In this document: positions 1 through 6,882 of the stretch, one piece after another | Position numbering within the stretch: the stretch's first letter is position 1 | Layout: each line of letters opens with the position of its first letter | Source of the DNA: UBA6544 sp049601975 | Lineage (GTDB): Bacteria > Pseudomonadota > Alphaproteobacteria > UBA8366 | Assembly (NCBI GenBank): GCA_049601975.1 | Contig: JBMYRC010000044.1 | Span: 1-29,135, forward strand | DNA: 29,135 nucleotides | Reading direction: 5' to 3' | Notes under the pieces: model-generated | Told to the model about the DNA's origin: nothing | The model's database searches: none | What the model saw: the letters and a program-made list of their open reading frames with translations, nothing else | Position numbers and translations under genes: made by a program

Positions 1-395
1 AAGGCGCGCACCCGGCGCAACAATTCGCCTTCGCCGTCCTCCAGATGCTCCGTCACCATCGCACCGTGGAGACAAAGATAGACCGCGTCGAAGGGCGGCG
101 CCGATCGTAATCCGTCGAGGATCAGCCCTGCGATATGTTCGAACGCATGTTCGGTCACCACGTCCGACGGCGCGGCGGCGGCCCAAGTTAGCGCGTGGGT
201 AAAATGATCCAAGGCCTCGATCCGCTCGACGAACCCGGCAACCGGCAGGTTCTTGCCCTTGATGCGCGGAAACAGATCTTGCCCGGTAGTGAGTGGTGGG
301 CGGCTGCCCCCGGTCTCAAACGCGTCCAGCCCCGCCTTGGTGGGCGCAAAGGTATTGGTCTCGTGTTGTATGCCGCCAACCGCGATGAGCGCCAT
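1..395 (-). CDS. M81 family metallopeptidase (MlrC-like), N-terminal part
   Basis: The minus-strand frame is open from an ATG at 395 to the window edge, giving about 131 N-terminal residues. It begins MALIAVGGIQHETNTFAPTK, and the GGIxHETNTF segment is a hallmark of the M81 family (microcystinase C, MlrC). Further along, CLHGAMV matches the conserved LHGAM block, whose His is a likely metal ligand. A strong ribosome binding site (GGGAGG) lies a few bases upstream of the ATG. M81 proteins are zinc peptidases or amidohydrolases, and most members have no known substrate. The gene diverges from the FAD oxidoreductase at 541, so the two may share regulation. The C-terminal half lies outside the window. 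Confidence 0.88.
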   Translation of the reverse strand, partial: MALIAVGGIQHETNTFAPTKAGLDAFETGGSRPPLTTGQDLFPRIKGKNLPVAGFVERIEALDHFTHALTWAAAAPSDVVTEHAFEHIAGLILDGLRSAPPFDAVYLCLHGAMVTEHLEDGEGELLRRVRA

Positions 396-468
396 GTCTC
401 CCTCCCGAAGCTTGATCGAATATTGAGCTTTAACTGTGGCACGGGGACCGGGGGTCGAAAAGCCGCAA

Positions 469-495
469 GCGCTGGCATCCTCGATAATCCAGCGC
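469..495. promoter_or_regulatory. Inverted repeat in divergent promoter region
   Basis: A perfect 7-base inverted repeat, GCGCTGG at 469-475 and CCAGCGC at 489-495, is separated by 13 bases. It sits between the divergent M81 peptidase and FAD oxidoreductase starts. The roughly 20-base centre-to-centre spacing suits a dimeric regulator, but no regulator is encoded nearby. An operator role is inference, and a chance repeat is possible. Confidence 0.3.
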
Positions 496-540
496 ATATG
501 AATTGCCGGAGCGAGGGATTCCCACGCTGGGAGGAAATAG

Positions 541-1953
541 ATGAGCGAGACGGATATCGTTATTGTCGGTGGCGGGATCGCCGGACTGACCGCGGCGAAT
601 CGCGCGGCACAACTAGGGCTCAAAACTTTGGTTTTGGAAAAAGGCACAGAGGATAAATACCTCTGCAACACGCGCTATACCGGCGGCACGCTGCATGTCT
701 GCATGAGCGATATCATGTCCGGCGAAGACGCTTTGCTGGAGAAAATTCAATCCATTTGCGCGGACGTGGCCCGCCCCGACCTCGCCCGCGCCATCGCCAA
801 AGATGCGGAGCGCGCCGTGCGCTGGCTCCAGGGCGAGGGCTGTAAGTTCCTGAAAGCAAGCGCCAGTCCCCACCACCGCTGGGTCCTCGCCCCGCCGGGC
901 CGCACGCGCCCGGGACTCGATTGGGAAGGTCGCGCCGGCGACGTTCTGCTCCGCCGCCTCGGTGGCAATCTGGAGGAGCGCGGCGGAAAGCTGCTGCGCG
1001 GTATCCGAGCGACGCGATTGCTCCTGGAAGAGGGGCGGTGTGTCGGAATCGCCGCCGAGGTTGAAGGTAAAGAAATTGAATACCGCGCCAAAGCCGTTGT
1101 CATCGCCGATGGCGGTTTTCAGTCATCTCCCGAACATCTGGCTAAATTCATCACGCCGGACCCAAGCAAGCTGTTCCAGCGCAATGCGGAGAGTGGCACC
1201 GGCGACGGATTGCGCATGGCGGCAGCGGCCGGCGCGGATTTACGTGGCATGGACCGGTTCTATGGACATCTCCTCAGTATCGATGCGCCGCACCGGGAGC
1301 GCCTGTGGCCCTATCCTTATCTTGACGCGTTGGTCGTCGCGGGCATTTTGATTGGCACCGACGGCAAAAGATTTTGCGATGAAGGGATGGGCGGTGTCTA
1401 TGCCACCAACTGTGTCGCACAGTTGTCCGACCCACTATCGTCGATAGTCATATTCGATCACGAAATTTGGGTGAAAGCGGGCAAACAAGGGCTGATTTCA
1501 GCCAATCCTCATCTGCCCAACGAAGGCGGCACCTTGCATATCGCCGACACATTGAAAGCGCTTGCCGAGAAACTTGGACTATCAGATACAGTATTATCGA
1601 ATAGAGTACTATCTCAGACAGTCCACGACTATAATGCTGCCCTCGAAAACAGAACCTTCAGCGCGTTATCGCCAAGCCGCTCGACTGTCAAAGGGAGTCC
1701 GCAACCGATCCGCACGCCACCTTTCTACGCCGCGCCAACCCGCGCCGGCATCACCTACACCATGGGCGGCATCGCCATCGACGCCGACGCCAGAGCACTC
1801 CGTCCTGACGATACGATCATTGAGGGATTATACGCGGCGGGTGCCGCGACCGGCGGCCTCGAAGGCGGCGCGCATGTCGGATATGTGGGCGGATTGTCAA
1901 AATCCGCGATCACCGGCCTGCGCGCGGCGGAACACGCGGCGGCACGAAAGTAA
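541..1953 (+). CDS. FAD-dependent oxidoreductase (FAD_binding_2, fumarate reductase flavoprotein type)
   Basis: This 470-residue protein starts at the ATG at 541, behind a GGAGG ribosome binding site. Residues 5-20 (DIVIVGGGIAGLTAA) form the Rossmann dinucleotide site, and a conserved Glu (VLEKG) follows at the end of the second strand. The VVIADGGF block and the C-terminal TMGGIAID...GLYAAGAATGGLEGG block are typical of the fumarate reductase/succinate dehydrogenase flavoprotein family, which includes tricarballylate dehydrogenase TcuA and ketosteroid dehydrogenases. No signal peptide is seen, so it is probably cytoplasmic. Substrate is unknown. An A+T-richer patch at about 1576-1625 encodes a stretch near VLSNRVLSQ without breaking the frame. 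Neighbours (M81 peptidase, cupin) suggest a catabolic role. Confidence 0.9.
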   Translation: MSETDIVIVGGGIAGLTAANRAAQLGLKTLVLEKGTEDKYLCNTRYTGGTLHVCMSDIMSGEDALLEKIQSICADVARPDLARAIAKDAERAVRWLQGEGCKFLKASASPHHRWVLAPPGRTRPGLDWEGRAGDVLLRRLGGNLEERGGKLLRGIRATRLLLEEGRCVGIAAEVEGKEIEYRAKAVVIADGGFQSSPEHLAKFITPDPSKLFQRNAESGTGDGLRMAAAAGADLRGMDRFYGHLLSIDAPHRERLWPYPYLDALVVAGILIGTDGKRFCDEGMGGVYATNCVAQLSDPLSSIVIFDHEIWVKAGKQGLISANPHLPNEGGTLHIADTLKALAEKLGLSDTVLSNRVLSQTVHDYNAALENRTFSALSPSRSTVKGSPQPIRTPPFYAAPTRAGITYTMGGIAIDADARALRPDDTIIEGLYAAGAATGGLEGGAHVGYVGGLSKSAITGLRAAEHAAARK

Positions 1954-1972
1954 TTCATACCCGAAAATTAGG

Positions 1973-2003
1973 ACCTCACCCTGAGCTTGTCGAAGTATGA
2001 GGT
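1973..2003. repeat. REP-like palindromic element
   Basis: The element starts ACCTCACCCTGAGCTTGTCG and ends TGAGGT. The outer arms ACCTCA (1973-1978) and TGAGGT (1998-2003) pair, and an inner CTT-GTCG-AAG hairpin sits between them. The core (CCTCACCCTGAGCTTGTCGA) matches a dispersed intergenic repeat often seen in alphaproteobacterial genomes. It lies just after the oxidoreductase stop and may act in transcript 3' ends or be a transposase-mobilised REP. The family assignment is from memory of the motif. Confidence 0.6.
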
Positions 2004-2072
2004 ACTTGTGTGAAGCAGCGGGGCCATAGGATAGGTTATGGCGGCGTTACTGACCGAACGGAGACACCGCAT

Positions 2073-2426
2073 ATGTCCGAAAAAGTAAACTTCGCGGAAA
2101 AGCTCAGCTCCTTCAGCGACCATTGGTCACCGCGCACCGTAACTGAGTTCAACGGCCATAACGTGATGGTCGTCAAAGTGTTGGGTGAATTTGTCTGGCA
2201 CAAACACGACGATACCGACGACTTCTTCTTAGTGCTCCAGGGCGAAATCGACATCCAGATGCGCGACCGCACGATTACCCTCGGCCCAGGCGAAATGTTC
2301 GTCGTCCCGCAGAATATCGAGCACCGCCCTGTCGCCCGCAAAGAAGCCCATGTCCTGCTGATCGAGCCCACCGGCACGCCAAATGCCGGCGACGAAGAGA
2401 CGGCGGCGACGCGCAAGCTCGCTTGA
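2073..2426 (+). CDS. Single-domain cupin protein
   Basis: This 117-residue protein starts at the ATG at 2073, with GGAG nine bases upstream. An in-frame GTG at 2010 would add 21 residues that do not look conserved. Cupin motif 1 is seen as H43-x-H45 followed by the acidic pair D49/D50 and G57. Motif 2 is G73-EMFVVP-xxx-EH84. The two His pairs and an acid would bind one metal ion, although Asp replaces the usual Glu of motif 1. Small cupins of this kind are often mannose-6-phosphate isomerase-like, and no precise reaction can be assigned. A REP-like palindrome separates it from the preceding oxidoreductase, so co-transcription is uncertain. Confidence 0.85.
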   Translation: MSEKVNFAEKLSSFSDHWSPRTVTEFNGHNVMVVKVLGEFVWHKHDDTDDFFLVLQGEIDIQMRDRTITLGPGEMFVVPQNIEHRPVARKEAHVLLIEPTGTPNAGDEETAATRKLA

Positions 2427-2490
2427 CTAACCCGCCCGCCCCGCACAGAGTCGCCGCCGAATTTTGACGCGGTATATACGGGGCACTCCA

Positions 2491-3315
2491 ATGAGTCACA
2501 GCGATCTAGAAAAAGCCATCGACGGCGCGTGGGACGACGCGGCGTCTATTACACCCAGCACCAAGGGCGAGGTGCGCGATGCCGTTGAGTCGGCGCTTGA
2601 TTTGATGGATGGCGGGGTTGCCCGCGTCGCCGAAAAAGAAGGAAGCGGCTGGAAGGTCAATCAATGGCTCAAGAAAGCCGTATTGCTGTCCTTCCGGCTT
2701 AATGACATGGAGCCGATGTCCGGCCCGGCGAACTCGCCGTTCTGGGACAAGGTGCCGTTGAAGTCGATGAACTGGAACGCCGACCGTTTCCGGCAGGCGG
2801 GCTTCCGCTCGGTTCCGGGCTCGGTCGTGCGCCGCTCGGCCTATATCGCGCCGGGCGTCATCCTGATGCCGAGCTTCGTCAATCTCGGCGCTTATGTGGA
2901 TAGCGGCACGATGGTCGACACCTGGGCCACGGTCGGTTCCTGCGCACAGATCGGCAAGGACTGCCATCTCTCCGGCGGTGTCGGCATCGGCGGCGTGTTG
3001 GAGCCATTGCAGGCGGACCCGGTAATCATCGAGGATAATTGCTTCATCGGTGCGCGCTCGGAAGTCGCCGAAGGCGTCATCGTCGAGACCGGCGCGGTGC
3101 TCGCCATGGGCTGCTATATCGGCCAGTCGACCAAGATCGTCGACCGCGAGTCAGGCGAAATCCATATGGGACGCGTTCCGGCCTATTCCGTCGTCGTTCC
3201 CGGATCCATGGCCAGCGACAAGGGGGGACCTAACCTCTATTGCTGCGTCATCGTGAAAACCGTGGACGAACAAACCCGCTCTAAGACGTCGATCAACGAT
3301 CTGTTGCGGGACTAA
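2491..3315 (+). CDS. dapD: 2,3,4,5-tetrahydropyridine-2,6-dicarboxylate N-succinyltransferase
   Basis: DapD uses succinyl-CoA to succinylate tetrahydrodipicolinate in the succinylase route to meso-diaminopimelate and lysine. The protein is 274 residues, the family's usual length, from the ATG at 2491. A TTG at 2464 would add nine residues and is not preferred. The N-terminal helical part (residues about 1-95) precedes a left-handed beta-helix of hexapeptide repeats, seen in runs such as GVILMPSFVNLGAYVDSGTM and GGVGIGGVLEPLQADPVIIE. The C-terminal KTVDEQTRSKTSINDLLR is typical of the family. The ribosome binding site is weak (GGGGC). dapE lies 547 bases downstream on the same strand, with a palindromic repeat and one gene between them. 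Confidence 0.97.
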   Translation: MSHSDLEKAIDGAWDDAASITPSTKGEVRDAVESALDLMDGGVARVAEKEGSGWKVNQWLKKAVLLSFRLNDMEPMSGPANSPFWDKVPLKSMNWNADRFRQAGFRSVPGSVVRRSAYIAPGVILMPSFVNLGAYVDSGTMVDTWATVGSCAQIGKDCHLSGGVGIGGVLEPLQADPVIIEDNCFIGARSEVAEGVIVETGAVLAMGCYIGQSTKIVDRESGEIHMGRVPAYSVVVPGSMASDKGGPNLYCCVIVKTVDEQTRSKTSINDLLRD

Positions 3316-3346
3316 ACCCACGAGGCACGGATGCTGCTTCTTCATT

Positions 3347-3417
3347 GTCATTTCCGCGCAGGCGGGAATCCAGGATTTCGGCGCGTTGCGCTGGATTCGC
3401 GCTTGCGCGGGAATGAC
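3347..3417. repeat. Dispersed palindromic repeat (27-base arms)
   Basis: Arms at 3347-3373 and 3391-3417 are reverse complements at 24 of 27 positions, around a 17-base loop. The arm core (CGCGCAGGCGGGAATCCAG) is a widely seen intergenic repeat of proteobacterial genomes, reminiscent of short mobile inverted-repeat elements. As RNA it would form a long hairpin after dapD and could work as a 3' end or processing site. There is no T-run directly after it on the plus strand. It ends 29 bases before the next gene's ATG. Confidence 0.8.
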
Positions 3418-3446
3418 GGAAGAAGTTGGCTTCGGAACTTCATACA

Positions 3447-3860
3447 ATGACCTGCTCCGGCGGTTGCCTCTGCGGTGGCGTCCGATATGACGCCGAGGGC
3501 GATCCGCTTTGGGTTGCGCATTGCCATTGCACCAGCTGCCGAAGAGCCTCGGCCGCACCGATGGTGACTTGGGCCGGATACAAGCCGAGTGCCGTCGAAT
3601 GGACCAAAACCGATCCGAAAGATTTTTCCTCCTCGGAAGGCGTCCTTCGTCGCTTCTGCCCCAATCGCGGTACGCCGCTGGCCTATGAGAGCACCCGCTG
3701 GCCGGATGAATTGCATATCTTGGTCGCCACACTCGACGATCCGGAATCCTTGACGCCGAAAGGCCATGTCTATTGGTCCGAGCATCTCGCCTGGCTCGAG
3801 ATTGGCGACGACCTGCCGAAATTCGCCGAAACCGGCGCCTCCGTAAAGAAAGATAACTGA
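3447..3860 (+). CDS. GFA / CENP-V family zinc protein with altered metal motif
   Basis: This 137-residue protein from the ATG at 3447 belongs to the GFA family (glutathione-dependent formaldehyde-activating enzyme, CENP-V fold). Visible cysteines are C3, C7 and C9 (CSGGCLCGGVRY), C26, C28 and C31 (HCHCTSC), and C71. The last conserved motif is normally FCxxCGTxL, but here reads FCPNRGTPL, so the second zinc Cys is Arg74 (codon CGC at 3666-3668; TGC would be Cys). The remainder is intact and shows no frame damage. The gene ends one base before dapE, so the two are probably co-transcribed. Family members are often of unknown function, and activity on S-hydroxymethylglutathione should not be assumed. 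Confidence 0.88.
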   Translation: MTCSGGCLCGGVRYDAEGDPLWVAHCHCTSCRRASAAPMVTWAGYKPSAVEWTKTDPKDFSSSEGVLRRFCPNRGTPLAYESTRWPDELHILVATLDDPESLTPKGHVYWSEHLAWLEIGDDLPKFAETGASVKKDN

Positions 3861-3861
3861 C

Positions 3862-5013
3862 ATGTCCCTCGATCCCGTCGCCTTCACCGCTGACCTGATC
3901 CGTTGCCCGAGTATCACGCCTTTCGAAGGCGGGGCCCTCGACCTGTTGCAACGGACCTTGGAGGGCATGGGCTTTACCTGCCACCGCCTGCCGTTCTCGG
4001 ATGTGGACACACCGGACGTGGACAATCTCTATGCGCGCTACGGTACCGCCGCCCCGAACTTCTGCTTCGCCGGACACACGGATGTAGTGCCGACTGGACC
4101 GGTCGACGAATGGTCGGCCGATCCCTTTCTGGCGGAGATTAAGGATGGCGTGCTGATCGGGCGCGGCGCCGCCGACATGAAGGGAGCCATCGCCGCCTTC
4201 GCGAGTGCAGCGCAAAAATTGATCGACAGCGGAACGTTTGACGGGTCAATCAGTTTCCTGATCACCGGCGATGAGGAAGGCCCCGCGATCAACGGCACCA
4301 AGAAAATGCTCGATTGGCTGGATGAAACCGGCGAAAAACTCGACATCTGTGTCGTCGGCGAGCCGACCAATCCGAACGAGCTCGGTGAGATGGCGAAGAT
4401 CGGCCGGCGCGGTAGCATGAACATGATCCTCACCGTGAAGGGGACCCAAGGCCATGTCGCCTATCCGCATCTGGCCGATAACGCGGCGCATCGGTTGGTC
4501 GCGATGCTCGACGCGCTGACATCTGCATCATTGGACGACGGTAACGACCACTTCCAAGCCTCCAGCCTACAGATCACCAGCATCGATATCGGCAATCCGA
4601 CGGAGAACGTGATCCCGGGCGAGGCAGAGGCGCGCTTTAATATCCGTTTCAACGACATGCATACTTCGGACAGTTTAGCGCAATGGATTCGCGGCAAGTT
4701 GGACGGCGCATCGGATGGTACGGAGTACGATTTGAAGATCCGGGTGAGCGGTGAATCTTTTGTCTTCCAGCCCGGTGAACTCTCTGGTCTAATTTCCGAC
4801 GCTTGCGAGAAAGTCGTCGGCCGTCGACCGGAACTGAGCACCACCGGCGGCACCTCTGATGCGCGATTTATTAAGAATCATTGTCCGGTCGCGGAATTCG
4901 GCTTGATCAGCCAAACAATGCATAAGGTGGACGAACGCACCCGTATCGACGACATTAATAAACTCAGCGAGATTTATCTCGAAATGTTGGAAGCGTATTT
5001 CCACCGGAAATGA
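3862..5013 (+). CDS. dapE: Succinyl-diaminopimelate desuccinylase
   Basis: DapE is an M20 di-zinc hydrolase that removes succinate from N-succinyl-LL-2,6-diaminopimelate, giving LL-diaminopimelate for lysine and peptidoglycan. The 383-residue length is normal. Visible catalytic and metal positions are H72 and D74 (FAGHTDVVPTG), D105 (GRGAADMKGA), the E138-E139 pair (ITGDEEGP), E167 (VVGEPT), and the C-terminal His in SQTMHKVDE. The GTQGHVAYPH segment belongs to the dimerisation/lid domain. It begins one base after the GFA gene and its stop overlaps the next ATG by four bases (ATGA), so a translationally coupled unit is likely. The upstream ribosome binding site is weak. Confidence 0.97.
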   Translation: MSLDPVAFTADLIRCPSITPFEGGALDLLQRTLEGMGFTCHRLPFSDVDTPDVDNLYARYGTAAPNFCFAGHTDVVPTGPVDEWSADPFLAEIKDGVLIGRGAADMKGAIAAFASAAQKLIDSGTFDGSISFLITGDEEGPAINGTKKMLDWLDETGEKLDICVVGEPTNPNELGEMAKIGRRGSMNMILTVKGTQGHVAYPHLADNAAHRLVAMLDALTSASLDDGNDHFQASSLQITSIDIGNPTENVIPGEAEARFNIRFNDMHTSDSLAQWIRGKLDGASDGTEYDLKIRVSGESFVFQPGELSGLISDACEKVVGRRPELSTTGGTSDARFIKNHCPVAEFGLISQTMHKVDERTRIDDINKLSEIYLEMLEAYFHRK

Positions 5014-5579
5014 TCACAAAACAAGAAATATTCGAAGGCCTATATGGCGCTTGGCGGCTATTGCTCGGAGACCGGGGAGCCGTGGCGCTGTTCGACGACT
5101 CGGTTGCCGGGTTCTGGAAATCTTTCTTCGCTGCAATCTTGGTCTTGCCGATCTATCTTGTGATGACCGCGATGGGGGTGATTGAATTCGATTCCTCGCG
5201 CAGCCTGCCGGCCATCGTGTTGATCGTGTTGGAGTTCTATATCATCGCCTGGGTTCTGTGGCCGCTCATCATCGGCCATGTCCTTCCGGTACTCGACCGA
5301 GATGACAAATTTACGCTCTACATTGTTGCCTACAATTGGATGAGCGCCGTCGGAGCCGGGCTGTTTTTTATCGCTGTCTTAGTGACAACCCTCTTGCCGA
5401 TACCCGATGGCTTCGCCGCTTTGATCATGGTGGGCGCCCTGCTTGGCGTGCTCGCCTATCATGTGTTAATTGCTCACACGGCCTTGAGCATCACAATTGG
5501 TGTCGCGATCGGCCTCACCGTTGCCGATTTTATCCTGCACGAAATCGTCCAGGGCGTGATGTTCGGCCGGCTGTCATGA
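5010..5579 (+). CDS. Unrecognised integral membrane protein (paralog 1)
   Basis: This 189-residue protein is not recognised with confidence. A short N-terminal region (AWRLLLGDRGAVALFDDS, residues 14-31) precedes about five hydrophobic segments near residues 38-57, 68-93, 112-130, 135-153 and 158-178. A conserved-looking patch, WP at 84-85, DR at 97-98 and AYNW at 107-110, recurs at matching places in the next protein, so the two are tandem paralogs. The fold is loosely reminiscent of Yip1-type membrane proteins, which is only a guess. Its ATG overlaps the dapE stop and its own stop overlaps the next ATG, so all three are probably translated together. Confidence 0.85.
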   Translation: MITKQEIFEGLYGAWRLLLGDRGAVALFDDSVAGFWKSFFAAILVLPIYLVMTAMGVIEFDSSRSLPAIVLIVLEFYIIAWVLWPLIIGHVLPVLDRDDKFTLYIVAYNWMSAVGAGLFFIAVLVTTLLPIPDGFAALIMVGALLGVLAYHVLIAHTALSITIGVAIGLTVADFILHEIVQGVMFGRLS

Positions 5580-6151
5580 AAACACCAAACGATAATATCT
5601 GGGCGGCATGGCGGCTTTTCCTGCGGGACCCGAACGCTGTCTCCACTTTCGACGGCAGTGCGGAAGATGCGCTGCATTCCTTCCGGGCGGTCTTCACGGC
5701 CTTGCCCTTCTACTTGTTCCTGCTGTTGCTGGCACCGGAATCGCTTAACAGCACCCGTAGCGGCTTGCAGATCGGATTGCTGCACACCGTGTTCTACGTG
5801 CTGATCTGGACAATGTGGCCGGTCGTGATGTTCCGTGTGGTCCGCGTTATCGACCGCCAGGAACATTATTTCCGTTATCTCGCGGCCTATAACTGGTCGA
5901 TGGTGATTCAGGTAGCGATTTGGCTCGCGGTCTTCATCGCAACCTGGGCGCTTGGGTTGACCGGCTCGCCGGCGCGAATACTCACCGTGGTCGCGGTCTG
6001 CACCGTCGTGCTCTACCATATCCACATTCTGCGCAGCACATTGGAGTTGCGCACAATGCCAGCGCTCGCCATCGCGATGATAAAAATGTTTCTCTACCAA
6101 CTCCTGATGGGGACCCATCACGCAGCGCTGATTCAGCCAAGCGGCTCGTAA
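5576..6151 (+). CDS. Unrecognised integral membrane protein (paralog 2)
   Basis: This 191-residue protein starts at the ATG at 5576, which overlaps the previous stop by four bases. It repeats the plan of its neighbour: AWRLFLRDPNAVSTFDGS (residues 11-28), then about five hydrophobic segments, with WP at 81-82, DR at 93-94 and AYNW at 104-107. Spacing between these marks is almost the same as in paralog 1, while much of the remaining sequence differs, so the duplication is old. The 3' end overlaps the convergent truA gene by 19 bases. Function is unknown. A role near the cell envelope would fit the coupling to dapE, but this is inference. Confidence 0.83.
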   Translation: MKTPNDNIWAAWRLFLRDPNAVSTFDGSAEDALHSFRAVFTALPFYLFLLLLAPESLNSTRSGLQIGLLHTVFYVLIWTMWPVVMFRVVRVIDRQEHYFRYLAAYNWSMVIQVAIWLAVFIATWALGLTGSPARILTVVAVCTVVLYHIHILRSTLELRTMPALAIAMIKMFLYQLLMGTHHAALIQPSGS

Positions 6152-6882
6152 CCGACTTCCATCAAATACAGGCCGTCTGCCGGGGCCGTCTCACCCGCCG
6201 CCGCACGGTCGCAGGCCTCCAACGCTGAGCGGACATCGCGCGGTGACCACTTACCGCCACCAACCCGTTTCAGCGTTCCTGTGAAATTCCGAACCTGGTG
6301 ATATAGAAATGACCGGGCCTCCGTATCGATGTGAATTTCTTCGCCGACCCGGCGCACGTCCAGTCGGTCCAGCGTACGCATTGGTGAGTCGGCCTGGCAG
6401 TCCTTCGCGCGAAAACTGGTGAAATCATGATGCCCGATCAAGGTTTGGGCGGCCTCATGCATGGCGTCGACGTCGAGCCGCCGCGCCACATGCCAAACCC
6501 GCCCGGCTTCAATCGCGGGCGGTGGGCGGCGATCTAGAATGCGATAGAGATACGCGCGTCGGGTCGCCGAGAACCGTGCGTGAAACGCGCCGTCGACCGC
6601 CTGCGCTGATAGGACCGAGACCGGGTTCGGTTTCAGATGAAAATTTATCGCGTCGCGTACCGTGTCCCCATCGACGTCTTTTTCGATATCCACATGAGCC
6701 ACCTGACCCATGGCGTGTACACCTGAGTCGGTGCGCCCGGCTCCCTGCACGAGTGCTTCTTCCTGTGTGAAGCGAAAGACCGCGTCTTCCAAAGCCGCTT
6801 GGACCGACGGGCCGTTGGCCTGGCGCTGCCATCCGACGAACGGGCCGCCATCATATTCGATGATGAGTTTCCAGCGGGTCAT
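6133..6882 (-). CDS. truA: tRNA pseudouridine(38-40) synthase
   Basis: TruA converts uridines 38, 39 and 40 of the tRNA anticodon arm to pseudouridine. The 249-residue length is typical. The N-terminus MTRWKLIIEYDGGPFVGWQR matches the family start, and the catalytic Asp is D52 in GAGRTDSGVHAMGQ. RSFLYHQVRNFTGTL is the conserved C-terminal helix region. The ATG at 6882 overlaps the fmt stop by four bases (ATGA), making it the last gene of the def-GNAT-fmt-truA operon. Its 3' end overlaps the opposite membrane-protein gene by 19 bases. Confidence 0.97.
   Translation of the reverse strand: MTRWKLIIEYDGGPFVGWQRQANGPSVQAALEDAVFRFTQEEALVQGAGRTDSGVHAMGQVAHVDIEKDVDGDTVRDAINFHLKPNPVSVLSAQAVDGAFHARFSATRRAYLYRILDRRPPPAIEAGRVWHVARRLDVDAMHEAAQTLIGHHDFTSFRAKDCQADSPMRTLDRLDVRRVGEEIHIDTEARSFLYHQVRNFTGTLKRVGGGKWSPRDVRSALEACDRAAAGETAPADGLYLMEVGYEPLG

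Noticed and set aside
1576..1625. A+T-richer patch in the FAD oxidoreductase, with near-repeats AGTATTATC and AGTACTATC
   Set aside because: The frame stays open and the patch encodes a plausible variable loop; no element boundaries are seen.
2464..2490. TTGACG followed by TATATAC before dapD, resembling a promoter
   Set aside because: No -10-like hexamer lies at proper spacing from TTGACG; the A+T stretch is too close to it.
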